55,128 nucleotides of DNA. It comes from Saccoglossus kowalevskii. Its lineage: Eukaryota > Hemichordata > Enteropneusta > Harrimaniidae. The DNA is taken from assembly GCF_000003605.2 (NCBI RefSeq), contig NW_003107089.1, positions 554,658 through 609,785 of the forward strand, written 5' to 3'. The notes under the pieces are model-generated. The model had not been told where the DNA came from. It saw nothing but the letters and a program-made list of their open reading frames with translations, and ran no database searches. Numbering within the stretch: position 1 is the first letter of the stretch; every line of letters starts with the position of its first letter. Below, in pieces: positions 24,361-36,191 of this stretch. A program made the position numbers and the translations under genes.

Positions 24361-26062
24361 TCTCTGTCATGTAATGGCATGACTTGTTTTTATTTGGTAA
24401 AGAACAAATTCATTATCAATGTGATACATAGTAGGTGTTAAACAAAAAACTGCCGTCCGGGAAAACGTGCATTTGCATCATAAAATGATATTACAAGCTT
24501 AATTTAAACGAACGGTCAATAATTTTCGGTCATTTTGGCTACGAGAGTATGAGTAGGAAGTACTGGTGAAAATAGAAAATAATCTAATAATTGTGATGCA
24601 TTCATACAGCCATCCCTGTCTAATTCTCGAATTGTAATATTATCTAAATTGATTTGAATATTTAAAATATTAATTCCTCTTTAAAACATATATCATATAA
24701 GTTTTATTTGTTATTTTTTTCTATGCCAGTGTTAAAACCATTAGTTGAAATATATTATCGTCACTTTACAAAAAAACCATCAATACTCATATTTACCAAA
24801 TTAACAGATTTGATTAATATTGTGGCGAAAAATTACAAATGGATAATTCTTACAGTGTTTCTGATGTGTGAATGAATTACACACACAGTTGTGTATTGAT
24901 ACTGTGGTCAGCCTCACGACACGTGTTTGTTTTCAGGTATAGGAGTAAAGTCACTGTGGCATGTGTCAGCATAATTTCGGAATCATACATCCTGGGCTGA
25001 GATTAGTGAAAACAACAAAGAAACAAACAAACAAACAAATTAATGTAGCTTCACATTATTTCATCATTATTTGGTCACTATTTCATAATTTTAACAGTGT
25101 TATGTCATGTGTTAGTCATTTGTACATGGTTTCAACATTTGTACTGTGTTATTAATAATATTATTATACGTCTGTCACCGTAACGCCATGAGTTACACCA
25201 TGTCGTAATTTTGCGGTATTGCGCTGGGTATTTTCATCCTACCATATTAGAAAACGCGCATTCCAAATATGGAACGATTACGCGTGGAAGCGTTCCCTAA
25301 TAAAAAACAAACATGATGGCTGCCCCAGGGTTTGACCTGACCCCACACAAATAAGTTCGCTAAATCAGTTCTAAACGCATTCTAATGATAAATTCCTGGG
25401 AGGAAAAGATGTATAATAATAACTGCGCATCTGTCGATACTCCGCTGTACTGTCCTCGTGCATAATTTGCTGTAACCTCGTAATAAACTCATACTATTAG
25501 AAAATACTACCCTGACATTCCATTCCAATATGCATAGCGCCATCTATGGCGATTTGTGTGAACCGGAAGAACGATAACAAGTTAAGTGCAGTTCAAATTG
25601 AGGAAGTGGCTCTGCGGTTTGTTGCGTGAACGTTGTGGCTCTAACCTCGCAGATTTCGTTGAAATGGTGGTAATTGGACCCTGGCGATAATATGGTATGA
25701 TATTGCAAGTAAGTATTCAACTAACTCTTCTATTGTCTGAGTACACTATCATGGCAACATCACAGTCAGTTTCCTGGCGTATGTGATCATAACAATTAAG
25801 AAATGTTGAATTGTTACGGAAATCGAGTAACGAACATCAAGTTGCCAAAAATGAGTTACAAAAATGACCACGCCCATAATCATCGAGCAGGTTACTATTC
25901 AGTTTCAGTGAAGTCATCGATGTCATGCTTGTTCGTTTTTAAAAAAAAATCTGTATATTACAGGTGGTTGTTACTTTAGTAGTTACTTACATTCGGTTCG
26001 AAGACATACGAGCCCATGACATCACCTGTATTATAGCGGGCGCAAGATATTTGCATACACTT

Positions 26063-26508
26063 AGGGACGACGTCAAAAGATCGATGTCGGATAAAAAACT
26101 TATTTCCTTTAGTTTGGGGGTGGGGGGTTTTGACCTAAAAAAGTTTCCATCCTACAAAAACGATTTTATTTTTTAATGAAGTCAAAAAAATCTTGGAGTA
26201 TTTGTAGTTCTATCCAATCATGGACAGAAATAACCGAAAAGGGGAAAAAATACAGAAAAATGGTTTGGTTCGAGTGTAAATCTGTGCGTCAAATGAGGTG
26301 CATTTGTAAACTCTTTTTACACTCACCCGACAACCAACTGCTATGCAATACTATTGTCCGATTATCAATTTGTATTTAATGGTGAATGTAGTCTGACGCC
26401 ATGACCAATATTTATCAATTAAGTTTCAGTGGGGGGTAGGGGGGTTTGGGAAAAAACTAAAGGAATTAAGTTTTTTATCCGACATCGATCTTTTGACGTC
26501 GTCCCTTA
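26063..26508. repeat. Inverted repeat, about 54-bp arms, about 340-bp interior
   Basis: The arm starting 'agggacgacgtcaaaagatc' at 26063 reappears reverse-complemented, ending at 26508, with one or two differences. Both arms include the CRE-like TGACGTC core in one orientation or the other. G-rich tracts follow each arm on the inner side. The layout suits a MITE or foldback element, but no target-site duplication was defined. Confidence 0.6.
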
Positions 26509-28022
26509 ACTCCCGCACCCGGTAGTCAATAAATTCTTGCAATACATACCTGCTCACGTGACACTTAATCAAAACACCAGACGCGGTATTCCTTTGAAGT
26601 GTGGCAACAGGGGACAGAGGGTACTTGGAATATTCCATTGCTTTTTAGGTACAAAAATCATTGCTGTGTAACACTTGGGAGAAATATAATACGAACATTA
26701 AACTGGGAATAAATAATAACAAGCAATGATAAATGTAAATTGTTTTGATTGGTAGTTTGTTGAGATAATAATATTAGCGTTGTGAGTGTCGTTCGATTTC
26801 TGGCATAATGGATGGTCCAGTTTGCCAGAACAAGTCGTCCAGTCAATCTTTCCCTGGAATCTTCTACTTAGTTTCACCTCCACACCTCTTGTGCAACCTT
26901 CGGTCGACAACGGCCGCTACTCCTCTCGGAATGGATCCAACCGAAGTGACAGAAATGATGCATAATTCCTTGAACCGTGCGTTGCCCTCGCTAGTCCAAC
27001 TTTAACTAGGTTTATTATTTTCGCCAGAGTTGTGGAGGGACTGTGTTTTCGCGAAAGGTTCAAAATAAAATTTATTAAATGAACGAGCATATGTATGTAT
27101 GCATGAAATAATAAATTCCGATATTAAGAATGAGTAAAACTAGCTCCCCGAATGATCAGCGGAAGGAGGCCAACCTACAGGACTGTACTCAGGACTAGAG
27201 TAAAACATGATTGTTTGATGAATGTTTGACTGTGGACACTTACATGATGTAATAGTTGAATCCATCTGAAACCTTGGTCTGTTGTTTTAATTAACTGTCA
27301 CGTAGCGGGTATGTAATGTACGTCTACAACGATAACTGAATCGTCTAGAAAAATGAATGGATAGTCTATTCATATAACCAACGTTGCATGAAAATGGGGA
27401 AGGTTAAAAAACTGGTTTTCATGGGCTCTATTGAGATTCAGGGTTTGTTTTAGAAAAAAAATTAACAAGAGAGAGCACACACAGGCGAGGAAGCGGAGCG
27501 ACCAAGCCTGGGGGGGGGGGGTTACTATACTGACTATAGGGTGTGGAAAGTTTCGTAAGGTTTCAGCGCCGTTTTAACAGTAGGCTATCGCCATTGAAAT
27601 AGTTTTGGAGTAATTTCAGTGTATTTGGTGTCCATAAACATTGTCAGCTGGTGTTGCTGGGAATTTTTCACGGAGAAAAATATATTTGAGAAAGATTTCA
27701 TGTTGTACGGCAGCACGGAATTGCGTGGCTCAAGAAATATATTTATAACTTGAAAGTTCAATTGTCAATCCGGTAGAGGGCGCCAACCGAGAGTATGAGG
27801 CCGCTGTGCCCCTGTTCCCCGTTTAGAAAAAACCCTGGAGAAGACACGAGCCCCCCCCCCCCAAAAAAAAACACACACAACAACAACAACAAACGCCCTC
27901 TAGTGTTATATTTTTTTTAGTCCTTAATTCTTTGCAAATCCAATATGGAGTTAACACATTTCTCTCCTGCATTTGAGATTAAAATAGAACCAGTTTTCAT
28001 TTTTCTATTTAGAGTTACTACA

Positions 28023-31000
28023 ATGTGCGAGACCAAAAACACTGTTTTGATTATTGGAACAAAATGGCTGCCAGGAAGTGGAGAGCTTACAGTCCCAGCA
28101 ATTCAAAAAGAAATTGGAATAATGTTTGTAAAGAATGGTAGAAAAGTGTTATGTACAGTACTGGATGCAACAGAAGAAGAGAAAAATGATGCTTTACATC
28201 ATGGAATTGATCTCCTTCTGCCGATTATAAAACATCGTTTAAAGTGCAAAAACCCTACCACAGACTGGCTTATTTTGCATGAATCATATTTTCCATCTCT
28301 TCAGAACCGATCCGATATAGGCTTAATTATTGGCCATGCCACTATCAATGGAACGGCAGATGCAGCAAGATGCATTCAGTCTGAAGTTTTCCCAGCATGC
28401 AAATTTGTCAATTTATTTTACACCATCCCAGAAGATACAAGAACGACACCCGAGATGGTTCAAGAAGCGGAGAAAGAAATGTTAGAGTGTGCAAAATATG
28501 CTGATCTTGCTGTTTCATTAGGTCCTCGAGTGTGGAGGCATTACAATAACAAGTTTCGGATTTTCAAAACTAAGGAACACATTCAGTATATTCCATTTGT
28601 TGATGATAATATAGCAAAGTTGGAAACCACTTGCTCAAGTCTAGAAAATGGAATTGAAATTTTGTCTGTTCATCCCAATGTAGATGAAAACTGCCTTTTG
28701 GGATATACCAGAGTGGCTCATGCTTTAGCGCAGGTTGCAAAATCTTACAAATATGATGTTGTCAAACCAGTCTGGAAATTTATAGGATACCAATCATCTG
28801 AATTGAACTGTGATCAGTGTATTAATTACTTGAAGTCAAGTTCAAGACCCATAGGTATCAATTTCTACCCACCCCTGGCTTCCCTTGAAGATCTCCGTAC
28901 TGATTTTCATCAATGTCAACTTGTTGTTTTTGCACCAGAATCTGACCCATTTGGTTTAATTGCATTAATGGCCAGCATTGCAGGTGTACCATTCCTAACT
29001 ACCAGTCATTGCGGTTTTGCAGATTTTCTTTTGATGAACTTTCCAGACATTGCTGATAACTTTATTGTACAGGTCGATAATAATGAAGTCGATGTTTGGG
29101 AAGGCAAATTGATGGGGGTTGTGAGAAGGTATCAGATTGCATATGACAAAAGCCAACGATTAAAGGGTATACTCATACAGAGTGCCACAAATGGAGTGAT
29201 TGCTGAATCACATGCACGCTTTCTGGAATGGTGTTGTTCGTATGTGTGTGAGGTTTCAAACACTACAAAAGGTAAACAACTTCTGTCAAAATACTGTAAA
29301 AATAAAGGAAATTACAAAAAAGTATATATCACTGCACCACCAAAAACAGGGACTTATGCACCTACAATGATTATATGTCTTATGCATACTTTGAGTAATT
29401 CACTTCAAACTTTATACATACAGTACCATATAGTATATGTAAGCACGAATGTTGTCACCATATTAAAAATGGCCAGCTGCTGATCATTTTAGTTGTAAAA
29501 ATACATTAAAATCATATATTTTGACATGTCGTGGTGCGAATTAGATGCCTAAATTTGAATTCAGCATGAACTTTCTTAGAGCTAGTATATATACATGTAT
29601 ACTAATAAATGTTATGTATATTTTATATTTCCCTTCATATCAAACAAAAGAATACTATATTTTTACAGTGTTTAACATCATAATTACACAATAAATACTG
29701 CATTGCAAAATGTTTGCTTTTTAACATCTCAAGTCTAGAAACACTTAGTTTTGTGTCTAACACTTGTGTACTTTTCAAGGGATCAGCTCACAAATGCAAG
29801 GAAATCCTCATCCAACCATTCAATCTGAATCCGAGCTGCAGCCACAACCGAAGAAGCGTAAAAGACAGCCAGGTAAATATACCTATGCCATATTTTGTGA
29901 GATGGTTAGGAAATGCTATTGCATTCTGCTAACTGATAGATGTCCTCTACCAGAGATAAAAACACAACATAATAAAACAATGGGCATGAGACAAAAAGTG
30001 TTATAACTTATTATAATTCTATGCAACAGGTGAGCTTGAAATTGAAGTGAATGTGGATTCATTTGAAGAGACGGAAGCTCAGAGAGTTAGACAGATCAAA
30101 GCACAGACATTATCTGATATTGCTCGCTGCCTCTTCAGTAAAGTCAAAACAATTGACGAGGTCCCAGCTATGAAGAAGCACCTTGATGACATTGGTGATA
30201 TCATCTGTAAACACATTGACCATAAATGTCTGGTTGTTGTCGTAGAATGCCTGTCATTATCAGCTCTGAAGCGACTGTGGCAGGACTACAAAGTGGAGAA
30301 AATCAATTCTATCCTTCAGGAGGACATTGTTTCAGAAGATGTTTTGAGAGAATGTGGTGCTTCTAAGATTGTTTTGACAACTACAATTGAGAGATGGCAA
30401 TATCGTAAATGTTGCTTGGAACTACAAGAAGGTAATAATATATTTTTTGAAAATTCTTACCTATGAATTATTTATCACTTACTGTAGAATACTTTATTTT
30501 TGCTTGGAATTTATTTTCGCTATTTTCGCTGAAGGGATGATTCCGTGAAAATAAAATCCAGCGAATATACTTTTTTTCCTATATTTCACATTAAACTCAT
30601 CAGAAATCAGTGAAAATGAATTCCATACAAAACGCCTAAAAAGCCTTTTCAGCGAAAATTAATTCAAGCGAAAATAAAGTATTCCACAGTATTCTAAGTT
30701 GTATGACATTTCTCTTTTTCTTTTTGGGCACAAGTACAGATTTGAGAACTAAAGCTTGATTGATTTATATCAAAATATAAAATAAAAATCGTTTGAGTTC
30801 TCAGAACCACAAGCAAGCATAATAACAACAACGTGAACAGAATACTTGCAATGATACTGTATCTTTCATTTCATTACTGCCAAGGCAATAATTACGATTG
30901 GACCTAGCAAATTCCTGGCCCCCACAAATTACATGATGTAAATAATAATATGTCTTGTGGTCGGCCTGATAGCTTTAATGATCATAAGCCATCTTGACTT

Positions 31001-34000
31001 TATATTAGCTACATCTGACAATAAATAAATGAAATGTATTTTGTTGTAGGTAAATTGTTGGGAGATGAGAGTACCGAGACATGTGGTATCTGTGGGTCAA
31101 AAAAGACGTCAACTCAACTGACAGATGTACTGGTAATTACAGCTTATTCATGACTATTATTGGAGATATATTTTTAGTCCCCGTCGAGTGTAATCCAAAA
31201 CAGTTACTTATGTTTTAAGCTCAATCTACCTGTCTGACTACATTTCTTTGACATGCCTGACTGAACGTCTTGACAAAATTAGCTTGACATATTCTTTCTT
31301 CTCCCTCAAATGTCAACTTGGCCAAACTTGGACTTTGACAATGACTTAAGTATTGCTTGAGCACTACCACACGTTATTTCCAATATTGGCTCTGAATTAC
31401 TCGAGAAAAACATTAATGTGTTCAAGTAGTTCGGGTCACAATCTGTGACAATGCGAATAGTATTACGATCCAGATCTTTGCTTTGAAATATGCAAATATT
31501 TGATGATGAATTCTGTTTAACATACAATTTTATTTTGTTAATTCACTGACCTAAAAATTGTTGAACTTAAACTTGTTATATCAATTTAGCTTTCTTGCCA
31601 AGTTTCAATCTGTGTAAAATTCAATTTTACTGTGCCCAATTCTGGAATATTTACAGTAGCTAGCTGAATTGTCCAAGACTTCATGTTGGCAATATTATCT
31701 CTGGATTTTGAGTATGTTTTGTTGATCATTAATATAATTTGACCCAGTGTAAAAAAATATTGGTTGTTGTGGATCAAAATAGGAAAATGATATCACAGTT
31801 GCTCATATGATAAGACCTGTTATATTTTCTGGTGATGGCCAAGATTGAATAAAGGCTTTTACAAATTTTCCCATTTCCTCAAATATACTCTTGTTTTTGA
31901 AGAACACTAATTGCATTTTTGAGGCAAATCAGTTGTTTAATTCAAAATTAATTAACAATGATAAAATTTGGCAAGAAATTGCTGTAATTTTGCTATGAAA
32001 GGGTTTAAGAAAGTTAGAACTTGCACTTGATACATTGAGTGCCATCAGTTTACCCGCAGTATGTTGGTGCTGCATGTTGTACATTTTTTTAATCTAATTG
32101 TTATTATTATATGATGCAGAAACTACATCAGTTCATGCAGAGACCGATAATGACAAAGACGATATTAACAAGTGAAACCCATAGTTCCTCTATAGTGAGA
32201 GAGGCACTGTGGGCAACATCAGGTACAAGTAAATAAACTACATGGACAAAGAAAATCTTGGTGGTACTGTGAATATTACCTTTTCTATACGTTGCATTCT
32301 GAAGGAGGGTGGTCGGTTGGTCGGTCGGCCTATCTGATGATGCTCTAGGACAGTGCACAGATTTGAATAGTTTTGAGTTAAAATCTGTGCATATTAATTA
32401 CCTGACTTGCATAATTTGTATTTTTCAACTTTTCTTCAGACTATTTACGTGGATTGCCTGGATAATTGACTACTTAATCAGAGAATACAGATCACAAAAC
32501 AAATTGCATATCAAGTGCCTGTCAATCATGTAGTAATGTAATAAGTTGGAAAGAATTTTTTGTCTGAAAAATGATGTTGGATGACACATGGATGGACTAA
32601 CAAAACTCGTATTAATAGACTCAAACTATTAGTCTTGTAGTTTACTGATAATAACAATTTTTTTCCAACAGGGCCTGACCCATCTTCTGTACATCCACGA
32701 AGAATTACTGGTGTGGACAGAATTGAACCGTGAGCATTATTATTCAGTGTTATTTATCAGATTACATTGTATTTGTGTTTGGTTGTTTGTTTGCCTTCAA
32801 ATAGGAAATAAAAATGTTTATTGTATTTTTATAATCTGACCAAAAAAAAGTCATTCTATTTTCAATGACCTAAATAACTTTTTATTTTACCTTTTTGATA
32901 ATTTTTTTACTTTTACTTTGTGTATATGCAACATTCTAAATTACATTATTATAATTATATACACCAGTAATACGCATACTGAAAAATTTTTGAATTAATT
33001 CTCATCAGTATTTTTCCAAGTTATAGAGGAAATCATTTTCTTAATTTTTCACAGTGGCTATGATGTTATACTTCACTCGGAATCCTTGTGGGTTGAATAT
33101 ATAGAGAATGAAAAGTGACATAAAAAATTGTGAATTGCATTCTTCTACATTTGTGGAACTCTTTCATTTAGATCATTATATTGTTTGCCCGGACTTCCCT
33201 TTAATTATTTATAATATATATTTTGACTTGTTCAATGATAGTATCACACACTGGCGTTTTCTCTAAGTTATTAGCTTGTTTTGATTTTCTTTTTTCAGTG
33301 AACTTTATGGAATAGGTGCAGAGCTGAGCAATATTGGTGATGATCTTTCCACATATCAGGTATCAGTAAGTGTGTACGTTGTGATGTTAGTACATGTATA
33401 TACATAAAGCATCATCATGTATATTTTTTTCTAGGGATGGTATTCTTAATATAATAAAAACAAAAATGGATTAATATACAATTGGTTTTTAAAATAAAAC
33501 AAAAACAGATCTCATAAACGAAAGTGGGTTTTAAAAATTTATTTCAGAATCAAAAATGGTTATTAAAAAATGAATTGTAAGAATTGTCTTATTAAACATC
33601 ATGTTGTGAGCCACCTCAGTTGCTGTACACACCCCTTGTCATTTATGTAAGCGTATGTGCAACTAAAAAACAAATACAGTATCCAATGATTAAGCATTGC
33701 ATAACATTTTTGGGTCAATCCCAAAATTGTCCCAAAAATGTGTGTTTTACAAATGCATATCCCTGACTGTAAAATCAATGTCTAGCATATATTGTTTTAA
33801 ATCAAGCTGCACGATGACTGACATTTTAAACAATTGAAGAAAGAATTTGGTGTCATAAGTCAAGCTGTATTACAAGAAACTGAATAATCAATTGCCACAC
33901 TTTGATATGTGACAAAATGCATTTATAATTTCAGGACCATCAACTCCATGAACTCATCAGAAATTTTGAGTCACGACCTGAGAACAACTATGAGACATTC

Positions 34001-35141
34001 AAGAGTTGTCTATGGACACTTTTTGATGATTCTAGTTCATGGAGAACAAGACTGCTTGTTCTTGTTCTATTTAGTACTGATGTAGCTACTAGTCTTTTCC
34101 ATCAGAACGCAGCAAACACCGCAGTAAGAATCTTGTATCCTGCGCAAACTATCATGGGTTGGATCGCATGGAAGCGAAAATGGGTGAGTATGATCATGGG
34201 AACAGTATTGCATATTCACTGTGTCTTAATTTCACGAATTTGTCAAGGAGACAACAAGTTTTATTGTTATTCTACATGTTCACATAGATTTAATTTAGTG
34301 AATTTTACTAATCAGCGAAAATGGCAAAATTAAAACCCAGTAAAAAATTAATGCAGTTACAGTATACATTTAATTTTTATTGAAGCAATTTACATAGAAT
34401 ATAGATAACTGATAATGACCACTAATAACAGGACAACATTACATTTGTCTTTGTGAAGGGATTTAAATGCATTTTAAGAATTTACTCCACTTCTTCATGT
34501 GAGAATTCAGCTTGTTTCTCCTGGGGGCAATAAAATGCAAACCTAAATTACAGCAGTGACATTTTAATCGTCCAAAAATCTATTTTTAGGCACTAGAAAT
34601 TGAAATATACTTAGTATGTTTTGATTAGAAATGTTCTAGAGGATTGTTCAAATTTGATCTCTGTCCCCTGACAACCTGTAACTCAGACCACAGTCCCTCT
34701 ATATAGTGATAGAAAGACTGTGCTCAGACATACATATTCATGAAACATCTTGGGAGATTTATGCACTCCATTTTTTTCACTAAAAAAACACCAAAATCAA
34801 GCACCACAACTGTATCTTAGTCGTATATGGATGGATGTCATTCAAATTTCAAATATATGTTGTTGAGTGTTTTAGAGATTGGATTTGAAAGGCTGACTTG
34901 CCATTTTGTTTTAATACATGCCTTGACCGATTGCAAACAAACTTTATAACATAACACATAAATGTGCAGTTGTTTCAAAATGGCCGACTTATTCAGTTCT
35001 TTTAACTATTGAACAATCATGACATGCCTTGTCTAAGCGAACATAACATTTAATTTTGTTTTTCACTTGCAGTATTGGCTTTTGGCCTTAGCCCAACCGT
35101 GGATGATGTATAGTGTGAACTTGCATTTCTGGATGATGTGA
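28023..35141 (+). CDS. GT-B glycosyltransferase-like / TRADD-N-type / BAK-like Bcl-2 fusion protein
   Basis: Predicted 788-aa protein from nine exons: 28023-29271, 29780-29872, 30030-30431, 31050-31132, 32120-32222, 32672-32729, 33299-33359, 33935-34183, 35073-35141; all GT/AG, all phases agree. Residues 1-416 look like a GT4-type GT-B fold: N-terminal Rossmann strand TVLIIGTKWLPGSG, C-terminal ESDPFGL...GVPFLTTSHCGFADF. Residues 417-447 are a basic linker (KKRKR). Residues about 448-581 resemble TRADD-N-type domains (VVVVECLSLSALKRLWQDY). C593/C596 form a CxxC. Residues about 625-788 resemble BAK: BH3 LSNIGDDL (672-679), BH1-like LFDDSSSW (712-719), BH2-like WIAWKRKW (759-766), then a 22-residue hydrophobic tail. 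The ATG at 28023 follows an acceptor at 28012; an upstream in-frame ATG at 27945 is the alternative. It could be two adjacent genes, since no transcript was available. A death or immune role is inferred from domains only. Confidence 0.75.
30482..30689. mobile_element. 208-bp MITE in intron 3 of the fusion gene
   Basis: Flanked by TA on both sides. The terminal inverted repeats of about 40 bp begin CTGTAGAATACTTTATTTT and end in the complement of CTGTGGAATACTTTATTTT. The full-length sister copy at 54840-55047 is also 208 bp. TA target duplication and short TIRs suit a Tc1/mariner-type nonautonomous element. It has no coding capacity. Confidence 0.85.
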
Positions 35142-36130
35142 ATGCTGTATGAATTGTTGGCATATCAGTTTAATATAGGGTCACATTATGCACTACGAGT
35201 TAATTTTGATCCACTGACTTTTTACACATTATATTTATACACAGAACTTGATACAAATTATTTCTTAATCACATATTTTAGTGAAATATCATTCAATCTT
35301 TGGAACAGCAGTAAATAACACAATTTGTGTTCGAAGTTATGAATGTAGAACATTGTGGCCAGATTCCCTTATGTTTGCTATGTAATTTTGACAAAATGCA
35401 CACCTTTGTGTTGTTCAATGGAATATAATCGTTGTCATTCACTTGAAGCGAGTCTCTCACTCTGTTCAGATGAAATTGGAAAACCTGTATCTTTGGCGAC
35501 ATTGTGCATGTCCATTTGTCTTGTGATCTTTAAGATGGCCAACTGGCAGCCATTTTTGTGCTAATAATTCATCAAAATCACGCATTTCTGCCATTCCGGA
35601 ACAGGATCTTGGTTGTGTATCGATGGATTTTGTTCAAATTTGGTTCAATACATTGTACATTTTAGATCAGATTCGAGATGACAACCATTTAAATTTAATG
35701 TTAAAAATTCATGAAAAACAGGCACTTCTGCCATTCTAGAACCGGATCCCAGTTGTGTATGGGACAGATTTTGTTCAAACTTGATGCAAACATTGGACAA
35801 TATTAGTGCATATTTATTCATTTGGTTATCTGATTCAAGATGGCTGAATTGTGGTTACTGTAAAACCATTTAATTTCAATATTTGTCAAGGAAACAATGA
35901 TTTTAAATGTTCACATAGATTTAACTTAGCGAATTTTACTTACCAGCAAAAATAACAGAATTAATGCATTTACATTATTTTAATGTAAAAATTCATCAAA
36001 ATAAAGCTTTCCTGCAATTCCAGGTCTTGGTCAAACTTGGTATGTACATTTCATTTTGTTTTAGAACCATATCCTGACATTCCTGACTATTCATGTTCAA
36101 ACTTGGAATACACAGAGACTATGTAATGCA
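34238..36130. repeat. Interspersed repeat fragments around the fusion-gene 3' end
   Basis: A segment near 34238-34370 ('tttgtcaagga...tgttcacatagattta') recurs near 35885-35975. Sub-units at about 35520-36110 match the family at 23830-24360. The last exon of the fusion gene (35073-35141) sits inside this repeat-rich stretch. No gene is seen between 35142 and 36191. A plus-strand AATAAA at 36154-36159 could end its transcript. Confidence 0.45.
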
Positions 36131-36140
36131 ATAACAAGTT

Positions 36141-36146
36141 TTTATT
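36141..36146 (-). terminator. UBL7 polyadenylation signal
   Basis: AATAAA on the minus strand, about 46 nt after the UBL7 stop codon, implies a very short 3' UTR. It is assigned by position only. Confidence 0.5.
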
Positions 36147-36191
36147 AGCTTCAAATAAAAGGACAAACATAAAAGTCAACTAATCTCATAT

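Larger units (their letters stand above)
22601..28012. other. Intergenic spacer between P450-C and the fusion gene
   Basis: No recognisable protein-coding gene. Contents seen: a dispersed repeat at about 23830-24360; a short (AAAC)n at about 25018-25038; an inverted repeat with arms at about 26063-26116 and 26455-26508; G- and C-homopolymers near 27510 and 27850. A donor-like 'gcaa|gtaagt' at 25709 could end an untranslated first exon of the downstream gene. A 65-codon open frame at 26808-27005 is not recognised. Confidence 0.5.

Noticed and set aside
26808-27005. 65-codon open frame ending before the fusion gene
   Set aside because: No recognised motif and no clear splice link, and the reverse strand is also open there. 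It could be an exon, but nothing in the sequence supports it.
27945-28022. Upstream in-frame ATG as the true start of the fusion protein
   Set aside because: It lies before a strong acceptor (ending 28012), and the extra 26 residues precede the natural first strand of the Rossmann fold. It is kept only as an alternative.
29272-29483. Reading the glycosyltransferase-like exon through to the TGA at 29483 as a complete gene
   Set aside because: The GTAAAC donor at 29272 joins in phase to a chain of further exons, and the read-through tail looks like intron translation. An unspliced short isoform cannot be excluded.
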